This document shows positions 1-14,200 of a DNA stretch of 64,000 nucleotides, piece by piece. The DNA lies in assembly GCF_918797505.1 (NCBI RefSeq), contig NC_092797.1, positions 50,938,157-51,002,156 of the forward strand, read 5' to 3'. How positions within the stretch are numbered: position 1 is the stretch's first letter; the number at the start of each line of letters is the position of its first letter. Origin of the DNA: Bemisia tabaci. Lineage: Eukaryota > Arthropoda > Insecta > Hemiptera > Aleyrodidae. Below the pieces are notes generated by a model. It did not search any database. It was not told where the DNA came from and worked only from the letters and a program-made list of their open reading frames with translations. Both the position numbers and the translations under genes were made by a program.

Positions 1-957
1 ACTCAGGAACAAAATTATAATCAAATGATGCAATGCACAGAGTCAGTCAGAATTAACCCTTAAAAAATTATTGTCGAGGTCAAATATAGGTATCTGTGGA
101 TTTTAATTTTGTTAGTGAGATCTCAGATTATAAGTCAGGAATTTTTTACACACTGGGATTGTAACCATTTGATACTTAAGATGATACATGACCAAATCTA
201 TGCCAATCAGGAAGAAATTAGGAAGACTTATATTTTAAATATTAATAGTTGAGTACAAAAAAACAGAGTCCAAAATCCCTATTAAAAAACCCTTGACAGT
301 CATAAAGTACCTACAAAAGCTAAGTTGAAGATAATAACTCAATAATTTTTTTAAAAAGTACTGAATGCGTAGATACATAAATCAACTGTGTGTGTGCAAG
401 AGTCATACAAATTATGAAATAAATAATAAATCTTGTACTTCAATAACAAGATAATAAAACTCAGAATTGAGTCCAAAGAAAGAAAGAAATTGTTTTAGGA
501 AATAAATGAGGGAAATGGTTGTAAAAATTAGTCAAATTTTATTTAGAGAGAAGTTTTAGATATTTTAAAGGCTGGGACAACAGAAGTTTTTTCGCCTTAA
601 TATCTATCTGTCTCTAAAGTACACTCAGTGTATGTGGTCAAGATGGTTGTAAATCAAGTGAGACTGTTATGACAATTGAATTTAGGGACTCTTACAAATA
701 CTGTTAAAAGCTTTCCACACTAACTCAGAATAAAAAAGTGCTGCTGCAGATAAAACCTGAATACATGCCTTCAAAAAACAACAAATATCAAAATGCTGAT
801 AATTAGATGAAAGCAAAAATGAAGAAGAAAGAAAATAGTGTATTTTCTTCGGAAAATACACTAAAAATAAACTCATTGTTGAAAAATGACAACAGAGTTT
901 AAATTGACTGCAAAGGAGTGACTCCTCCATTTTTCCAAGTGGGATTTGTCAAAGAAT
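1..957. other. AT-rich flank, no gene seen
   Basis: AT-rich sequence with stops in all frames and no recognisable protein, RNA gene or bounded element. It lies downstream of the CCAR1-type gene, so it is intergenic or part of whatever gene lies to the left. Confidence 0.6.
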
Positions 958-961
958 ATTT

Positions 962-1214
962 GGACCGCGTTAAACAGAAAGGAACCAAGCCACATCAGCT
1001 ATTGCCAAATTTAACAGGGGAATTTGATTTTTTACGAGAGAACGTTTGTGCGGATTCCTTTGAAAATTTTAAGGAATTTGCTTTGTATTATGGAGAAAAT
1101 TCATAGAAATTTGTGCAAAAATCCGCACAACCGTTTTCATGTAAAAAATTAAATTGCCCGATTAGATTAGGCAATAGCTGATGTGGCTTGGTTCCTTTCT
1201 GTTTAACGCGGTCC
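962..1214. mobile_element. MITE, GGACCGCG family, copy 1
   Basis: A 253-bp palindromic non-autonomous element. It begins GGACCGCGTTAAACAGAAAG and ends with the reverse complement. The inverted repeats extend roughly 60 bp inward with divergence. A direct 4-bp target duplication ATTT flanks it (958-961 and 1215-1218). A second copy with the same ends and a 4-bp duplication AGTT is at 21720-21973. The short ORFs across it are by-products of the palindrome. The superfamily is not assigned; the 4-bp duplication excludes typical hAT (8 bp) and mariner (TA) elements. Confidence 0.85.
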
Positions 1215-1447
1215 ATTTTTGAAATAACGAGAAAAAAAGAAAAAAACTGATAAGGAGGAAACAAGTTTTTGAAATTTTCAAGAAAGATTATGACCAACAA
1301 CCTTGAGGCTGATAAATTAATAAACTTAAGACAAATGTGGTAAAATTTTTTTGATGTTTCACTTCTGATATTAATTTGTATTTTCTTTAAGTTGATGTCT
1401 CACGCGCTCATATCCAGTCTGCGCTGTTTCAGTACTTCTACAAACAC

Positions 1448-1453
1448 TTTATT
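1448..1453 (-). terminator. Candidate poly(A) signal of the CCAR1-type gene
   Basis: TTTATT on the plus strand is AATAAA on the minus strand, about 590 nt past the stop codon at 2042. It is the first canonical hexamer I found downstream. Transcript data are not available, so this is a candidate only. Confidence 0.4.
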
Positions 1454-2041
1454 TTTCATGGAAGAACCATCTCACAAATTAGTCCAAAAATCTCTGAGTC
1501 TTTTCTGATGAAGGTAAAAAAAAATCTCTAGAAACTTCAGAAAAGTTCATTTTATGGTTCTCCTTTCAAAAAATAAAATGTACTTAAGAAATACGGATAC
1601 AGCACAATTGCGATATTTTCCTTTGTGCCGGAGAGACAAAGTCTCAAGGTTCCTCTCAAAATTCGATTGCAGTTATTTTGAAACTGACCGATTGTAATGA
1701 AAAAATAATTTAAAAAATTAAATTGATGTCGGGTTTAGCTAACCTTGGGAAGAGTTAAATAAAAGAAAACTGAATGTTAACACAACCTACATAAGTTTAA
1801 GGTCATTACCAGTTGTTTGGTCACAATGGATTAAAGTGGAACACTAAAATGCTTCACAGCGAGTGTTATCATAAACAGCATTAGTCCCTATTTTTCCTTC
1901 ATGACAATGGCAATGTGCTTGATACAGCTAGAAATATCAAATTAAACCATGATTACTTTTGCAAAGAATAGCTGAATTGCAGCACCCTGTCGAGAGTTGA
2001 ATTGCTACCAAAGAGGAACCTCTTTCAAAGATTAGCTGGAT

Positions 2042-2949
2042 TCATGCTGAATTACTGCTTTCTACTGCTTCTTTTTTGATGTCTTTGACAGCGATTAAGT
2101 TGAGATCTGTTTCATTTGAACTCAGGAATCCTTCCTGGGGTATGATGAATGGTTTTGTTATGTTGTGAACTAGTAGAACAGCAGCTGTCAACTTCTCATT
2201 CTCCGTCTGTAAAGATTTTTTTTACAAAAAATGTTATTAGGATAGAGAGCCATGACTACACATCAAAGACATTTTTAAATTATCCTTAATTAAAAGTTTT
2301 AGAGTCTTCACGACATTTTATTGTCAATTTGTACCGTAAAAAGGCAAGTGGATGCCCTTTTGGATGCAGAAAATATGAATTTGCGTTGTTTTGTGAGAAA
2401 AATTTAAGAAATAAAATAATAAAAGAAAAGTGGACATTCCCCTGTTTTGCAAGTAATTTTTGCTAGTAATGATGATAATATCATTAAAATCATTTCCTTA
2501 CTGATGGCAAAGGCATGGTGAAAAAATGACGATTTGATCTCTTACTATTATCATTACATTAGCATTAATAACCTTGCAAGATTTTTGCCAAACTACAATT
2601 TAAATAGAACAAAAAAAATTCGAACTACCCTTCTCAAACTCAAACTGATAAAGTCAAGGAATTGAGAATCAAAGGCAGTTTTTTAGTTATATACCGAAGT
2701 TTTGAAAATAAAATTGCCCACAGTAAGACTCCTCTACATTCTTGTACAAAATATTTGAAGGAGTTTTTACCATGAAATTTCTAAAAACTTAAAACTCCCA
2801 TTCTAAAGGAAAGCAATCACCAGTGTACTAAAAACTCTTGTTTTACAAACTTGTTAGGTCACAATTTTGCTGTTTTTAGCTTTCCAGCTTTGTTGCAAAA
2901 GGATCAAGATTAGTGTTCTTACGTTATAGTTATGATCATAATGCTCACT

Positions 2950-2995
<46 letters not shown>

Positions 2996-5900
2996 GCGTT
3001 ACAATTGTAAAATTTTCCCATCTCCTCTAATTTCTGTTATGAGTAAACTTTCCTAAAAAATGTTTAATTTTTCCAAATCATTACTTTAGGGCAACTGTTC
3101 TCATTAGACACACTTCAAAAATGATGATGTTCAAAATAAATTAATGAAAATTTTGCTGAAATGGAACTTACAGATAAGGATAAGCACTTCGTGGTGACTG
3201 CTGCTAGCTGATCAGTAAACTTCTTACATTCTTCTTGCAGAGCTCTGACCCTTTCTTTCGAATCTGCCAGATCTTTCTCTCTGTCACCTGGAAATTTTAA
3301 TCCTTCAATAACATTGTGTAGAGAAGACATAAAAAAGTTCTAAATGGTAAATACATTTGATTGTTTTGCCTGGCAAGATTCTACGGATCACCTTTAAACT
3401 AAAAGTACTAAACGTTCTTTTGCATTTTAGGGATTGAGTTGACTTTAACGATAATAAATATCAATGGCCAAAAAAGCGAAACAACGGAGGTATCTCTGTT
3501 CGCAACGATGAAGACTTCCTGTCATACTTTATTTCTTCAATGAAAAATTATTTGATGTGATTCTCTGATTTATCCTCTCTATTGGCAGAATATTCTGCAT
3601 GAATTTCAAGCTGTGAAGTAAACTTGTTTCTCTTCAAAAAAATAAAATAAAAGCGGAAATTTTGAAGCATTGCTATGGAGAAACATGATTTTGCACTTTG
3701 ACCATCGATTTTATGAAAATTCGAAATCCTTGTACTTAAATATCTTGATGAAGATGGTCGCAAAATTCCCAACAAAAAAATATACACACAGGTGAATCCA
3801 GCAGGTTGGCCACAGTGGTTTCCTCGATTTAATGCTATGTTAAGTAATCGATTCTTGTCAGAGCACCTAACCCCTCTGAGAATCGATTGATTTCTATAGG
3901 TTTAAATGGAGAGAAAACAATCTTGCCAACTTCCTGGATCCGCCAATGAAAACAAAACACTGTGCTATTGACTGACAAGAAATAAAGATTTGACAAACAC
4001 ACCTTTCCATGTGTTTTTATGTACACTCTGTGGGGGTGCAAACATCATTTGCTTACTCCTGAGGACATGCAATAAAGAAAGTCTTGAAAGCACAAAGTTA
4101 ACCTGATCAGTGATGCCATGTCAAAGATCTGAACAACATCATTATCTTGCTTTTATCGTGTCTCCATTTAAAAGCGTATCTGTCATTTGCAAAAGCACCT
4201 CGTATTTCTTCGACTAAAATCATGTAGAGCGAAAATTCAACATGGGACAATCTTTCCTGGGATAAACTGCCCCATTCATACTTTTGAAGAAAAATAACTC
4301 AAGAATTGGAGAAAATGCCTTTGACGTAAAATAATATGTGCATGTGTTCGTTTTGAATGTCCACGCATCTCTACAGATAGAGAAAATAGCAGTGGATGAG
4401 CAGATTAAAATTAATTTAGTTGCTAACAAGATGAATAAAAGTGATTGGAGTGTACACCACTTACCAAAATCGGCTTTCAGTTTGGTTAGTGCATTTTCTG
4501 TTTCTAGTCTAGCATTTTCGCTCCGTTTCAGTTGCGAAGTGATGTTTTCAACGTTAATGAGAGAACCTTTGTAATTAATAAAATCTATGGAGAGAGAAAT
4601 AAAAAGTGGGTAAGTGGTGAGTGGCATGGATAAAAGCACATTTCAAGCAAGCATTTTTCAAGGTACCGAAATACAAAGTGAAAAAAAAAAAAAAAAAAAA
4701 AAAAATTGAGAATTCTTTTCACGGTTCTTAAGTCTTGGAGCAAATTGAAATTGATTGCCCGGAAGGGCCAACAAGGAATAACATCAACTTGATTGGTTCA
4801 TGAAAAAGAGCAAATGAAATGAGCACAAAATTCCGAGTTAGAATTGTACATTTTGACCGGAAATAGATGGAACTCCTAACTTTATCACCTTAGTTCATTC
4901 CTTGTAATTTCTTAGGCATTTCATTTTATGAATATAATCTATTTTAAATTGAATATTTGGACATATAACAACTAAAAGGACAATTTCCATTGTGACAAGG
5001 GACCTGACAGGTCCTGTCATGCATTTATCTAAGGGTCAGGAATCAAGTCACGCTATAGAGGGTTCCGTTTGGTAATAGGACAAAATGTCCAAAGATAAAT
5101 GTCCAAAGCCAAAAAAGTCCATGTCTAAAAAAAGTCCAAATATCTGGAATGTCGAATAGCGGTGTTATGGCCAAAAACAAAAGTGTCCAAATGTGAAATA
5201 ATTTGACTAAGAGGCAACATAAGGAGCCTGGAAGCTTTCTATATCAATATCCATTGGGATAATGAATCCAGTGATTTAGAGGTTTCCTAATCTGTGACTG
5301 GACTTGGGTCATACAGGCACTAAGCAACAAATTTCAAAGAAGTCAAGAACAAATTAGAGTATAATCAAATCAGGACAGAATCCTCAAGCGCATCCAGCGG
5401 TATCAAGAATTTAAAGATGAAGACAACATTCCACGATATCCTAGGGGAATAGCCCACTCTGATCCAGTTAGCAACGAGCTGGAAGATGAATAACCGGACA
5501 TTTAGGCATTTTTAATTTTGGCAATTTGGTACCGCTACTGGACATTCCACGTGCTTGGACATTTTTTACTCATGGACTCCTCTTACATTTGACTTTTTTC
5601 TACTCTGGACGTTTGTTTTTGGACATTTTGACCTATCACCTTCCGTTTGACTTCAATGCGTTCATTTGGAGCTCTACAGCCACAACCACTGTGTCTGGTT
5701 TGGGTAGAAAGAGATAGAATCACATAATTTATTAACATATAAATTAAGTTTGAGCATACTAAAAGTTTCTATCTCATCTGAGCTTCATTTAAAAAGGTTG
5801 ATACAAAAATGAAATCTTCCTTTTGTGAAATACCTGACTCTCCATCTTCATTGCTTTCTTCTTTGGAGGAACTCCTGGATTTTTTCAAACAGTGATCACT

Positions 5901-8900
5901 GACGATTAATGACTTGCGTTTTTTCCCTGGAAATGAAAAATCAGACTTTTAGAACTTTCTGCATAGTGAATAAATCAATCCTACCTGGCTACTGATCATA
6001 CAAGGGTACTTCCAGGGTATTCTAGATCTATCATTTTAAAGATATGATGCTGATCAAAACTCCACTGTAATAATAAATGCAATAGATAATATTACAATAG
6101 ATCATATATAGATGATTGATTATGATGAGACACTGAGGATCGAGTCCGGGACCTGTTGGCCAGTATACCAAGCTTGACTGCTAGTCTATCGCAGAGACAA
6201 AGCAATGCAGGCGTCATTATGCCGCTTCAGCATGCAGCCCTTTTTGTCTGTGCTCAGACAAGTTTTTTCTGGAGCTTCCAGGACCTGTTCGCAAAAATGG
6301 CGAATTAGGGGTCCAATAAGTTCAGACGAAGAAACTTACGGCAACATTCCAATCAAAATATATGCAGGGTACTACATGACCTCCCCTTTAACGCTACTGC
6401 TTTGGGTGAATGATTACACACATTATGACCAACCATAAGTTAATTTTTAGGTTTTTCATTGGGGTTACATAATTCCTCTTTGAGGTTTTGAGCTATTAAA
6501 ATACCGGAATTAAGAAATACCTGCGGCTAACTGAGAGGCAATTTTTTCAATGAGGTTAGGATCATTGTCATCAATTACAGCTTCTTTTTCTTCAATCTTT
6601 TCATCCACAGGTTTGTCCGTTAATTTTCGATACGTCAAAACATCCCGCTTGACAACTTTACTCAATAATTTTTTCACCTGAGAGAATCAAAGAAGAAGAA
6701 CTTTATTGGACATAGACAAAACAGCAAATCAAACCAAAACTCTTTCGCCAAGACCAAATTTTTTCAAAATTCAATTTAGTTAGGGATAACATTACTGAAG
6801 GCAACCACTAAAAGTCAGGTCGCCATTGTCACGCAAACATACAGCCTTAAAAACAATCATTGTCATTAGTTTAAAATTCTAGACTCGGATCAAAGTCAAG
6901 CAATGCAAATCTTTCAGCTGCATAAATACTTATCAGAATAAAAAAATTATCACAATATTTACCTGTGACCGAGAAAAACTGAGACTAAGGGAAAACAGCA
7001 AAGTTTCTAAGTCTTTTTCCATGATGTATCCACAGCCGCTCGTGTCAAAATAGCTGAATGCTAGTAATAATTTTTTGTTCGCTGTGAGATACTTGACTTT
7101 CTCTTGCTTTTTCTCTTTTTCCCTGTCTCTTTCCCTCTCCTTATCCTTTTCTCTTTCTTTCTCTTTCTCCTTATCTTTGTCCTTCTCTTTACTTTTATCT
7201 TTCTCAGTGTCATTATCTTTTTCCTTTTCTTTCTCCTTGTCTCTTCTCTCAGATTCTACTGAGCTGCTCTTTTTTTCTTCATTCTTTTTCTTGTCTTCTT
7301 CTTTAGATCGGTTGGGAGCACTGAGTAAGGCATGATAAATCAAGAATCCAAAATCTCTCATGAGCATCTCATTGAACAATTCTGCAAAAAGAGATATCTC
7401 AAAGAGGTGTTCCTTATTGTCGTCTGGCCGATAATCTAGCAACAAGGAGAGCGACATCAAGGAGCAGTCAAATTTTCCACTTTTAGCTATTGATGAGGGA
7501 TACACAATCATGTGCGGGAACTCAGGGAGAGAGTATTTTTTCTCTAAAGATGCCTTTAGTTTTTCTTTGTCCTTCTTGTCTTCATCCTGGGTAAAAATAA
7601 ATAAGATTTTTCTTTAGTGTTAATAATTTGGGCTGGAAAAAATCTGAAATAAATAATAATAATACGGCCACATAAATATTAGCCTTAAATGACTCTTAAG
7701 GGTTTCAGAGCGATTCACCAAGGAATGATGATATTGTACAATTATCATGATTTGCCAATACATGTGTTTTTCTCAGATAACGCTTTAATGCAGCAAAACA
7801 CATTATCTTTTACTTCTGAAAATTTGCATCATTTGCTTTTCGTTATCTAAAAAATTCATCAAACATCATTAGTTAGTTCTATCTTGAAGAAATCAAGTAA
7901 AAGCAAAAAATTTGATAAGATGAGATGTGATCAAGATGTTTGTTTTCTACTTCAGGGTTTCCATAATTTCTTCATGGTCCCATTTCTATACATATTTTGC
8001 TTTTTCTTGACTCCAAAATTTTTGAAATTCCTCACTTTTCCTGAGCTTCAAACAAAATTATTACGTACTTAGATTTTTTTCCTATCAATTACGCTGACTT
8101 CTGCTGGACGCTGCTTGCAAAATTCTCTGACTTTTCCAGGTTGCCATAAATTTCCTGACTTTTTAAGTTTTTCCGATCACCAGAAACTCAGTAATCAGTA
8201 TACAACCCGTCAGTATACAAGTGTGCACCTGCTTTCGCAAAATTTAGTTTGCGAGGAGAATAATTACTGTACTCTTGAACTGACATCTATCAAAGGCAAT
8301 TAAATCAACACTTAAAAGTTAAAAGCAATTATTGTGAACATCACCATTGAAAAAGAAGACAAAACCTCTAGAAATCAAAATTTAAGATGATATGGAAAAA
8401 TTTATTCTTGCCTCTTTGATTTCTCCCGGTGTGATGAGCATTATTGATCACAGTGTACCTTTTATAAGTTCACCCTGATTTTTCTAGAAAAAATCATCTG
8501 TAAATTTACCCTTTCAATGGGGGTTTGAACAAATAATCAAATCAAAAACAAAAAAATCAGACAAAGTTTCTAACCTTATCTCCGCGAGAGGATGATTTGT
8601 CATCGACGGAGCTCCAGCTATCCACCACAGTCCAACTCTGAAATGAGAAAAATAATTTTTCCTTTAGTAAAAACTAAACTGATAGCGTAACCTAAATCTG
8701 ATCAAATTCATGAAACACAGAATCATTTGTAAAATAAGATCATCCTGGGGAAGAAGGACTTTGATGAACTGATAGACAAGGTATGAATAATTGAAGCACT
8801 ACGCAACATCTTTTCTCATCAAAATTTCATGCCAAAAACGAATCGCAAAATGAACTCCTAAACAACATATAGGTGTTCATGATGAATATTGACTAAGAAG

Positions 8901-11161
8901 AAAAAATATAAATGATGTCTTATATATCATCTGACTTCCATTTGATCTATGTCAAAAATACATACTTGTTGATGAGTCAGTTGCGCTGGTCACAGAATTG
9001 TACTGTGATACTAAAGTCTTGTAGATCAGCAATGAATGATAGGGTCAGTCCAACAGCAACTCTCTACGTTCAACATTAATCGAGATATCCTGCTTTGAAA
9101 AATTCGGTTTATAACGTCATCCACCACAGTGGTGACACCCTTGGTTTCTTCCACCTTAGTTTCATCAGTCAAGGAGAGATACACATTTGCACTGGTTACT
9201 CACCGTAAAACTTGGTTGAAACTAAGGTGGAAGAAATCGAGGGTGCAACAACCGCAGTGGATGAAGTCATCAACCGAATTGTTCAAAGTGCGATATCCCA
9301 TACAATATTGCATGCAGAGAGTTGCTGTTTGGACGGATCTTATTATTTTTAGCTAACCTACAAGAATCGCGCATCAAAACACGATTCTGTGACCAGTGCA
9401 ACAGACCCATTGTCTTGTTAGGGGTAAATGTACAAGCTTCTTGTTGTGTAAATAGTTTTCTATGTAAGGTTTTGAGGAGAAAACATATGACTTTTTTTGG
9501 TTCAGACCTGGTCTAGTGGCTCATTTCAAAAGAAGGCTTTTTGTTGAATCAGGCCAAAAAACTGGAATTGGAGTATTTGCGGTAATATCCTAATAGCTGA
9601 ACCAATAGATCACACATGGTTTAATTTAGTTATGTGTCAATGAGGGCTCTAAGTGTTGGAGTAAAAACTAGATTTACCAGATTTCACAAAACTGACGAAT
9701 TGATCCGTTAAATTGCAAGGACAGAAGATCGATCCGTCAAATCGTGCAATCTGTCAAATCGTGATCCGATGGATAGAGGTCTCACTGTATATTAAATTCA
9801 GACAATTGAACTTCATTTTACAATTAGGAACTACACTCTCTGGTTCGGTTATGAAGTTACGAATCTACCATGTGTTTTTCTATGCCTTTGCGTCTTCTTA
9901 CTAATGACCCTGAAATTGTAGTTCCTAATTAATAAATGAAGTCTAATTTATAGCTGTGTTAGAGGTAAATTAAAACTTTGAATGGCTACATATTTTGCAA
10001 AACTAAAGTGGAACTGGAAACTTCGAGCTGTCATCAATTTGTTTGAAATTTTTTAAACTTTACATTGTAAAATTAATTTGTTGTGATGTTATCTTTCAAT
10101 ACATTGTTTCGTTGTATTCTAATGTTGTAAGTTGAGATGGGCTTTCAGCTCATTTATTGTTTTAATACATAAAATAAAAATTCTATGATTTTAAAGTACA
10201 GCTTACATCAGATTCCTTTTTCTTCTCTTCTTCTTTCGGGGTTTCTGTCACTTTTTCCTCATCTTCTTTCTTCTTGGCCTCCTCTTCTTCAGCTTTTAAA
10301 GCTTTCAAAAGGCGAGCAGTTAGCTGGGACTTCAAACCTTTAGAGGACAAATTTCGCGCTTCAAGTTCATCCTTCAAATGCTGAACCTGAAAATCAATTT
10401 GGGAGAAGATAGTTAGCTATTCAGACATGTTAAAATCATCTTCGAGAAAAAATCATCATCTAAGTTCCCTTGTTTCTCTTTAAAAAAATAAAATAGGAGC
10501 GAAAATTATGAAACACTGCAATGAAGATACAAGGTTCCGCACCTTAACCATCATTGTTGAGTTTTGAAGTCATGATGCGGGAACTGCTGAAATCATTATT
10601 ACTTAGTTTAAGCTTTGATTCTTGCACCAGCAGGGTGTCTACAAGATTTTCAAAATGAAATTCCCTGACAATTCCAGGTTTTCCATGACAAAAAATGACA
10701 AAATTCCCTGACTTTTTGGGTTTAGCCATACGATGAACTAGTTAGAAAATATTAAAAAAAACTATCCTTAGGAATGACCTCGTAAAGTCATATTCTGAAT
10801 TACCATGGCGTTGGAAGGAGTTGAGTAATACTTTTGAAAGGAACGAGATCCTAAATACTCAAAATAAAGCTAATTCAAAAATGGTATACTCAGACTAAAA
10901 TTCACCTTTAAAATTTAATTTTTAAGCTCTACTACGCTCTCTTTGTGACATATTGCCCTGTATACTTTTGAAAATTCAAACTATAGTTCACCCTGGTGGT
11001 TTCATAAATATTGGCATATTACTTAGTGCCCTGAAAATACAAGTCTCTTTTTCTTAAAATATAAAACAAGAGTTGTAAATGTGCCTAACTCAGGTAGATT
11101 TTGCTATGATCAAGAGGAAATACGAGTCTCTTCTCAATTTTAAATAAATTTGCTTGATTCG

Positions 11162-11207
<46 letters not shown>

Positions 11208-14200
11208 GTCAATTAATTCAATGGATTCCAGAACCTATTGTTGGTATTGAATTTGTCTTATACTCAACAAGCGTTGGCTTGTTAGAATATAATCCACCAA
11301 TAATATTTCTACAAGGTGGATGCACCAGTTGTGAACATGTTGATTTAAGAACCAGAAAAATTTCATGCAAAATGCAGTTGACATTAAATATTTCTTTACT
11401 CAGTTAAAGAAAAACTAAAATTCTAGCACTTTCATTAAATTTCCTAACTTATTGAAAAAATTGATTAACCATCTGCTCAAAACTGGGGCACTTGGTTTCC
11501 TATCATTATTTACTGTAATTTTCTGCTGTTAGCAAGTTAACTTCATTCAAGTCTACTTAGTCTATCTTGCCATTTGGCATGAATTAAGTAGATAAATTAA
11601 ATAGGGCAGATCGATTCGATCTTTAAAGTTAGCGAACACACATTAGTGAACCTAGCGGCCGTGTTGCAAACTGGTTGAACAGAGCAGTTTACATTATCTG
11701 CCACGCAAGCGCGCTACTCGACCTATTCGGCAGTGACGAGCAAAAATAGCCGCAAAATGTTCGAATTGCGAAAATTCCCTGACTTTCACCGGTTTTTGAT
11801 CGAATTCCCTGACTTTTCCCGGTTTTCCAGACAGTGATCAAATTCCCTGATTTTTCCCGGTTTTCCAGACCTGCAGACACCCTGACCAGGATGCAAGATT
11901 TCACCAAATTTACTTAATGTTAAAAAGATGAGTTTGCATACGTACAGTAATGCAGAATGCAAGGGAGCGTTGAAGGCGAGTGACCACATCCTGGTCAAAA
12001 CTACTAGTACGGTAGGCGACGTGTTAAACTCCTTGACTTCTCAAATAGCCTTGTTTCTAGTCTGATTAGTTTATCGTTAGGTTTTACCTGAATATCTACA
12101 GGGTAAATTCCTGGAATTTATTGGCCGTCAGTAAATTAGTGAGTGAAATAATTGAAGTTATTTTTGGTGTGGAGAGGCCCTCTGAGGGCACGGAGCAGTC
12201 GTCACAGGTTGGGCTGCATAAAGCTGCGGGGGAGCCCCTAGTGGCGGATAATACTATGAGAAGCATTACTTAGATAACACTGGTACAAAGAGCAAATACA
12301 TAGGTTGTCCCAAAAGTACTGCACGTTTTTTTCTTTTTGACGAACGGTAGTAGATATCAAAATGCGGTTTGTGTAGTCTTAAAGACCGGCCAATTACCGG
12401 TAAAACAAGACAAATCCGAGCTCTCTAAGTCAAAAATTGACCAAGTTACAGCGTTTTGAAAATGACTTGTAGAGGGGACCCCTACGGGATTTTCAGCTTC
12501 TTTTCTGGAAAAAAACAAAGAGTTGATTGTTTTTTTTTTTTTGGACAAACGGTAGCAGATATCAAAATGCGGTTTTGTAGTCTTAAAGACCGAGCAATTA
12601 CCAATAAAACAAGACAAATCTGAGCTCTCTAAGTCAAAAAATGACCAAGTTACAGTGTTTTGAAAATGACTTGTAGAGGTGACCCCTCCAGGATTTTTAG
12701 CTTCTTTTCTGGAAAAAACAAAGATTTGATTGATCAAAAATTCTACAGAGAAATCGTCGCGATCGAATGAAGTTGGTAACATGATATCAGCCCGGACCTT
12801 GCACCCTGCGATTTTTGGTTATTCCCTACGTTGAAAAAGGGCTTAAGAGGCAGGAAGTTTAACTCCATCAACGAGATGAAAAGAGCTGTTGAAACTTTCT
12901 TAAAGAACATTAGGCAAGAAGAATTCGAAAAAACCATCTTTGAAGAATTGGGAAGAACGGTTGCGGCGCTGTGTGGCAAGTGATGGAGGGTATTTTGAGA
13001 AGGAAACTAGTGTCCAGTCATCCAGTGAAGAAGAGTAAATGCTAGTAATCTTGGTAAGATTCTGCAAAATTGATTTAATAAAACCACTTGAATCCTTAAT
13101 TCTTTGTTTTTTTTTCCAGAAAAGAAGCTGAAAATCCCGTAGGGGTCCCCTCTACAAGTCATTTTCAAAACGCTGTAACTTGGTCATTTTTTGACTTAGA
13201 GAGCTCGGATTTGTCTTGTTTTATCGGTAATTGGCCGGTCTTTAAGACTACACAAACTGCATTTTGATATCTACTACCGTTCGTCAATAAGAAAAAAACG
13301 TGCAGTACTTTTGGGACAACCTATGTATTTGTATGCATACCTTCATATTCTTTGGGTCTAACTGAGAATAATGAGTGGGGTCTTGCTTTTCTGCTGGAGT
13401 CCCAGAATCGACTTCCATGCTCTGGTCTGTTTCCTGAAAATCAAGATCAAAATTAGGCACTCCGAAATGTTGGAAAATCTACAGTTGCAGACGTGGTAAT
13501 TTTTTTTTTTTTTAATTTTTTTTCCGTACAGTAGCCGTCTTTATAAATGAACTTCAACATAGGGGAAGGATTGAAGCAACGCGGAATACGTTTCCTGAAT
13601 CGAAATTTACGCACAATTTGTTGAAAAAATTCCGTAAATGTGAGATTGGTTATTGGTACATTGCTAACTATTTACACAATCAGCCATTTCAAACTTCTTA
13701 CTCGAAAAAAAACTAAAATCAAAGTATGTTAAATTGGCTATGGAGAAAATAATTAAAATAGGGAGGGAAAAGCCATCAAAGGTTGAGCGATTTTTAAGGA
13801 TCAATTCATTCCACCAACATCAAAATTCACAACAGATTGACTCAGCATAGATTTGAAAACTGAGCCTGCAAAACTAGCAAGAGGTCAATATAATTTACTA
13901 GAACAATTGATCATCAGTCGCCATCAGCTAAAAATGCAGGAGGTATTCTCGGGAGCTTTCTGTAGAGACACCTTAAACTTGCTTGTAACTAGGATTTCTT
14001 TGCAGCCAAACATTAGATGAGCATGGTTCCTAAGACTAGAAAACCGACAGAACATTGAAACCTGCAAAGGAAAAATTATCAAACTGAAAACAAGCCATTG
14101 GAATGAGTTCTGGCAGAAACAAAATGTCGTTTGTCTTGTTCCTTGGAGAGCTTCCATTTGAAGGACCAGCAAAAACTGGATTATTCTTGCTACAGGAAAA

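Noticed and set aside
918..1106. Short ORFs at 918-1300 and 21720-21973 reading the same peptide on both strands
   Set aside because: Identical peptides on both strands come from the palindromic MITE, not from a gene.
7075..7335. Plus-strand ORF of repeating Phe-Ser-Leu residues
   Set aside because: It is the exact antisense of the Lys/Glu-rich tract of the CCAR1 exon 7586-6963; composition alone explains it.
11786..11998. ORFs with repeated Glu-Asn-Arg-Glu-Lys-Ser-Gly-Asn-type motifs
   Set aside because: They are translations of the tandem TCAGGGAATT/CCGGGAAAA repeat of a hAT-like element, a common source of spurious proteins.
12357..12782. 141-codon minus-strand ORF with internally repeated peptide
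   Set aside because: The repetition is the duplicated left arm of the mariner relic; no transposase similarity in this frame.
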